From the NCBI GenBank assembly GCA_022841825.1, contig JALHQT010000004.1, positions 372,001 to 436,000 on the forward strand: a DNA stretch of 64,000 bases, in the 5' to 3' direction. Every line of letters begins with the position of its first letter. The first letter of the stretch is position 1. Shown here piece after piece: positions 60,688-64,000 of this stretch. This DNA comes from Anaerolineae bacterium (lineage in GTDB: Bacteria; Chloroflexota; Anaerolineae; Aggregatilineales; Phototrophicaceae). Below the pieces are notes generated by a model, which had not been told where the DNA came from, made no database searches, and saw nothing but the letters and a program-made list of their open reading frames with translations. The translations under genes were made by a program, and so were the position numbers.

Positions 60688-63186
60688 TTGACTTTCAATC
60701 GACGAGCCGTCTTGATTTTTGTCGCCTGGATGTTTTGCCTCTCGCAGTGGGGGCTGGCGTCCGCTCAGGTGTCCTCATCTTCACAGGCGAGTATGGAAAT
60801 CGAAGCGGGGTATGACGGCTACTATCGCGAAAACGATTGGCTGCCACTGCGCGTTGCTCTGGAAAACCCAGGTGGCGACCTGCGTGGTCGTCTGGTGGTT
60901 CGCCCCGAAACGTCTGGCAGCGCCTTCGCTTCGACCTTCAGCACGCCCGTCGACTTACCTGCCCGCGCGACACAGAATATTCTTTTCTACGCGGTCGCTT
61001 CTGATCTGACGAATCAGGTTCGTGTGGAACTGCTCGACGAAGAAGGCGCAGTGCTCGCCAGCTCATCGGCACCCTTGCAGCGCATCCAACAGCCCGATCA
61101 TCTCGCAGTCGTCATCACCGATGCCACCGCTGGGGCGGTCGATCTATCCGGGGTGCGCAGCGGCAGCTTCTTGGGCGTTCAGGCATTCATGCGCATCGAA
61201 GACTTGCCGGACCAAAGCGGGTTGTTCGACGCGGTGGACATGCTGGTCGTCTCGGATACCGACACTGGCGGGGTCAGCGACGCGCAGCGTGATGTGCTGC
61301 GCCAGTGGGTGATGAATGGCGGACATCTCATTGTCACAGGCGGCGCAGAGTGGCAGGCGACCGTCGCGGGTTTGGCTGACCTGCTGCCGCTGCGCGCGAC
61401 TGCCGTCCAGGATGTGGAGGGTTTGAGGGCGTTTTCGCGCTGGCTGGGCGGGGATTCTGCGCTTGCGGATCGTACCTTGATCGCCATGGGCGAACTGTCT
61501 GCCGATGCGGATGTGCTTCTGGCGGATGAGCAGGGGCTGCCGCTGGTGGTGCGCCGAATAATGGGGGCGGGTGTTGTCGATTTCGTCAGCGCCAGCCCTA
61601 ACGCGCTGCCGCTTCGCGGGTGGTCGGTGCTGCCGGAACTCTGGTATACCCTGGCTTCGTCCGCGCCTGGACAGCCCAGTTGGGGCTATGGCATCCTGCG
61701 GTGGGATCGGGCTGCGGAGGCAGCGCGGATTCTGCCCGGATTTGACCTGCTGCCTGACATTCTGCCGCTGCTCGTCTTTGTCGCCCTGTATATCGTCTTG
61801 ATTGGTCCAATCAACTACCTGGTTCTCAACCGGATCAATCGCCGCGAGTGGGCATGGTTCACGATACCGCTGCTGATCCTGGTGTTCACTGCGGCGGCGT
61901 ATGCGCTTGGCACGAACCTGCGCGGGACCGAAGTAACCCTCAATCAAATGACGTTAGTGCGCTCCTGGGCAGACAGCCCGGTGTCGCGGCTGGATGCAGT
62001 CATCGGGATGCTGTCTCCGCAGCGCGCCGTGTATGGATTGCAGATCGATAATGCTGCAGTGCGCCCAGTTCCGCTGCCGCGCATTCTGCCCGGCGGGGGA
62101 CTTGATCCTACGCTGGAGGGGACGCGCGCCGATGTCGCGCAGGGTGAGGATTTTGCGCTCCAGGACATCACGATTGACGCGGGCTTCATCGCCAACCTGA
62201 CGGCGAGTGCATCGGTGCCGCGACCGAACATGACTGGCGAGGTGAGCATCAGCGACGCCCCCTCCGTCGATGGGCAGCAGCAGGTACGCGGTGTGGTCAG
62301 CAATGATGGCAGCGTGCCCCTTTATGATCCAATTATCCTGGCGCGTGGTATTGCGTATCAACTGCCGGACGTGCTGCAACCGGGGGATGTTGTCCCGTTT
62401 GAGCTGACTCTGCCGGGAGAAGACCTGCCGTCGCCGACGCTTTATCGCCCCCTGGTTGCTGGCAACCTGACACTGGTCGCGGCACGGCAGGAACTGCGGC
62501 TCGACCAGACTCTCTTTGATATACTGGGGGATAATGCGGTCACCGATCTTGACAGCTTTTTCATCAACGAATCGCTGGCGGGCTTGGACAACAGACGGCG
62601 TCAGTTGTTTCTGGCAGCGGTCATTCGCGACAGCTTTGGCATGACCGGGCGTGCGAATGAGACCTATCTGATGGGCTGGACAGACGAGCGTATGCTGACG
62701 AGTGAGGTCAGCGGCGCGAACTGGCGCACGCAGGACACGACGCTCCACGTCATCCAACTGGCGCAGGAGCGCGTTTATCGCCCGGAACCGGTCGTCGTCA
62801 GCGCCGATCAGTTTGTTTGGTCGGGTCGGACACTCAGCGGGTTAGGCGTGGTTGCTCCGATGCTCGTCCGGCTGGACCCTGGTGAAGAAGTGACTTTTCG
62901 TTTCACCCCGGTCGCCACGGCGCGGCTGGATGAGGTCGAGTCGCTGTCAGTCGTCTTTGTGGGGCAGACGACAGGCACTCGCCGCCTCCCATTCGCCCTG
63001 TGGGACTGGCGACGCCAGCAGTGGGTGGATATGCAGGCGGAAGACACGCAGTTCCGAGTGCCAAATCCCGGACGTTTCATCGGTCCGATGAATGCGGTCG
63101 AGATGCGCCTGCGTTCGGATGATGTCGGCGGGTTCTTCCGAGTTGAACGGGTTGCCATTGAACAATCCGGGCGGTTTATTCGTTAA
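60688..63186 (+). CDS. Large exported membrane protein with glutamine amidotransferase-like fold
   Basis: About 832 residues. A signal-anchor (NRRAVLIFVAWMFCLSQWGLASAQ) leads to an exported region of beta domains; a flavodoxin/class-I GATase-like fold covers about 150-240 (FDAVDMLVVSDTDTGGVSDAQRDVLRQWVMNGGHLIVTGG). Two transmembrane helices follow at about 360-420 (LLPDILPLLVFVALYIVLIGPINYLVLNRIN, WFTIPLLILVFTAAAYALG), then another large exported region. No nucleophile cysteine is seen. Similar proteins sit next to ABC-2 exporters; here an ABC ATPase starts 34 nt downstream. No ATG is available, so the start is probably TTG at 60688. Confidence 0.75.
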   Translation: MTFNRRAVLIFVAWMFCLSQWGLASAQVSSSSQASMEIEAGYDGYYRENDWLPLRVALENPGGDLRGRLVVRPETSGSAFASTFSTPVDLPARATQNILFYAVASDLTNQVRVELLDEEGAVLASSSAPLQRIQQPDHLAVVITDATAGAVDLSGVRSGSFLGVQAFMRIEDLPDQSGLFDAVDMLVVSDTDTGGVSDAQRDVLRQWVMNGGHLIVTGGAEWQATVAGLADLLPLRATAVQDVEGLRAFSRWLGGDSALADRTLIAMGELSADADVLLADEQGLPLVVRRIMGAGVVDFVSASPNALPLRGWSVLPELWYTLASSAPGQPSWGYGILRWDRAAEAARILPGFDLLPDILPLLVFVALYIVLIGPINYLVLNRINRREWAWFTIPLLILVFTAAAYALGTNLRGTEVTLNQMTLVRSWADSPVSRLDAVIGMLSPQRAVYGLQIDNAAVRPVPLPRILPGGGLDPTLEGTRADVAQGEDFALQDITIDAGFIANLTASASVPRPNMTGEVSISDAPSVDGQQQVRGVVSNDGSVPLYDPIILARGIAYQLPDVLQPGDVVPFELTLPGEDLPSPTLYRPLVAGNLTLVAARQELRLDQTLFDILGDNAVTDLDSFFINESLAGLDNRRRQLFLAAVIRDSFGMTGRANETYLMGWTDERMLTSEVSGANWRTQDTTLHVIQLAQERVYRPEPVVVSADQFVWSGRTLSGLGVVAPMLVRLDPGEEVTFRFTPVATARLDEVESLSVVFVGQTTGTRRLPFALWDWRRQQWVDMQAEDTQFRVPNPGRFIGPMNAVEMRLRSDDVGGFFRVERVAIEQSGRFIR

Positions 63187-63220
63187 TGAGATGGGCTACG
63201 GGCGGCGAGGAAGCGAACTG

Positions 63221-64000
<780 letters not shown>

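Overview
The window is a fairly GC-rich bacterial chromosome segment without plasmid, phage or transposase genes. Its gene families (secreted beta-propeller, PPC and vWA/VIT proteins, FHA proteins, GT-C membrane glycosyltransferases, a PspC/LiaF-like pair, a DUF583 polymer-forming protein) and its word-like palindromic intergenic repeats resemble uncultured Chloroflexota, especially Anaerolineae-like genomes. That placement is an inference from gene content. UGA is a normal stop here: many intact genes end in TGA.

Layout. (1) 1-6.4 kb: secreted and FHA proteins, a sugar-dehydrogenase-like beta-propeller, an exported DUF583 protein, and a possible 15-codon gene with its own hairpin. (2) 6.5-15.2 kb, mostly + strand: flippase-like membrane protein, FAD oxidoreductase, UDP-glucose dehydrogenase, PspC/LiaF-like envelope-stress pair, alginate-lyase-like protein and a GlcD-type FAD oxidase. 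(3) 15.3-18.7 kb, - strand: small stress membrane protein, DUF1003 protein, secreted propeller, an Asp/Glu-rich protein and PdxT. (4) 18.8-27.9 kb: amine and polyamine metabolism, with two class-III aminotransferases, two tandem GNAT acetyltransferases, a flavin amine oxidase and an ornithine/lysine-type decarboxylase; a semialdehyde-type dehydrogenase and a third GNAT lie at 38-40 kb. Two adjacent genes of this cluster each carry one in-frame TGA at a probable Trp position, both followed by CTG. (5) 28-35 kb: TMEM175-like channel, then a signalling and surface group of TIR, VIT/vWA and FHA proteins with palindromic repeats after their stop codons and a hairpin that would mask the ribosome binding site of the vWA gene. 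(6) 35-45 kb: M3 peptidase, GNAT-DUF952 fusion, aldehyde dehydrogenase, membrane-anchored Mrr-like nuclease, MsrA, lytic transglycosylase and a PCYCGC lipoprotein. (7) 45-52 kb: nucleoside/BMP-type ABC transporter (two permeases and a double ATPase) under a PucR-type regulator, with a tRNA-Sec gene divergent from the regulator. (8) 52-64 kb: molybdopterin oxidoreductase, PPC-repeat protein, DUF6391 protein, HolA, GT-C protein, SLC13-type permease, and a large membrane protein followed by an ABC ATPase cut by the window end.

How the genes may work together. The decarboxylase, amine oxidase, aminotransferases and aldehyde dehydrogenase could make and degrade putrescine-like diamines through 4-aminobutyrate to succinate, with PdxT helping to supply PLP. 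The PucR regulator beside the ABC operon points to purine nucleoside uptake. Most start codons below were moved downstream of the ORF-track start, because the track counts TTG/GTG extensions and the chosen ATG has the better Shine-Dalgarno sequence.
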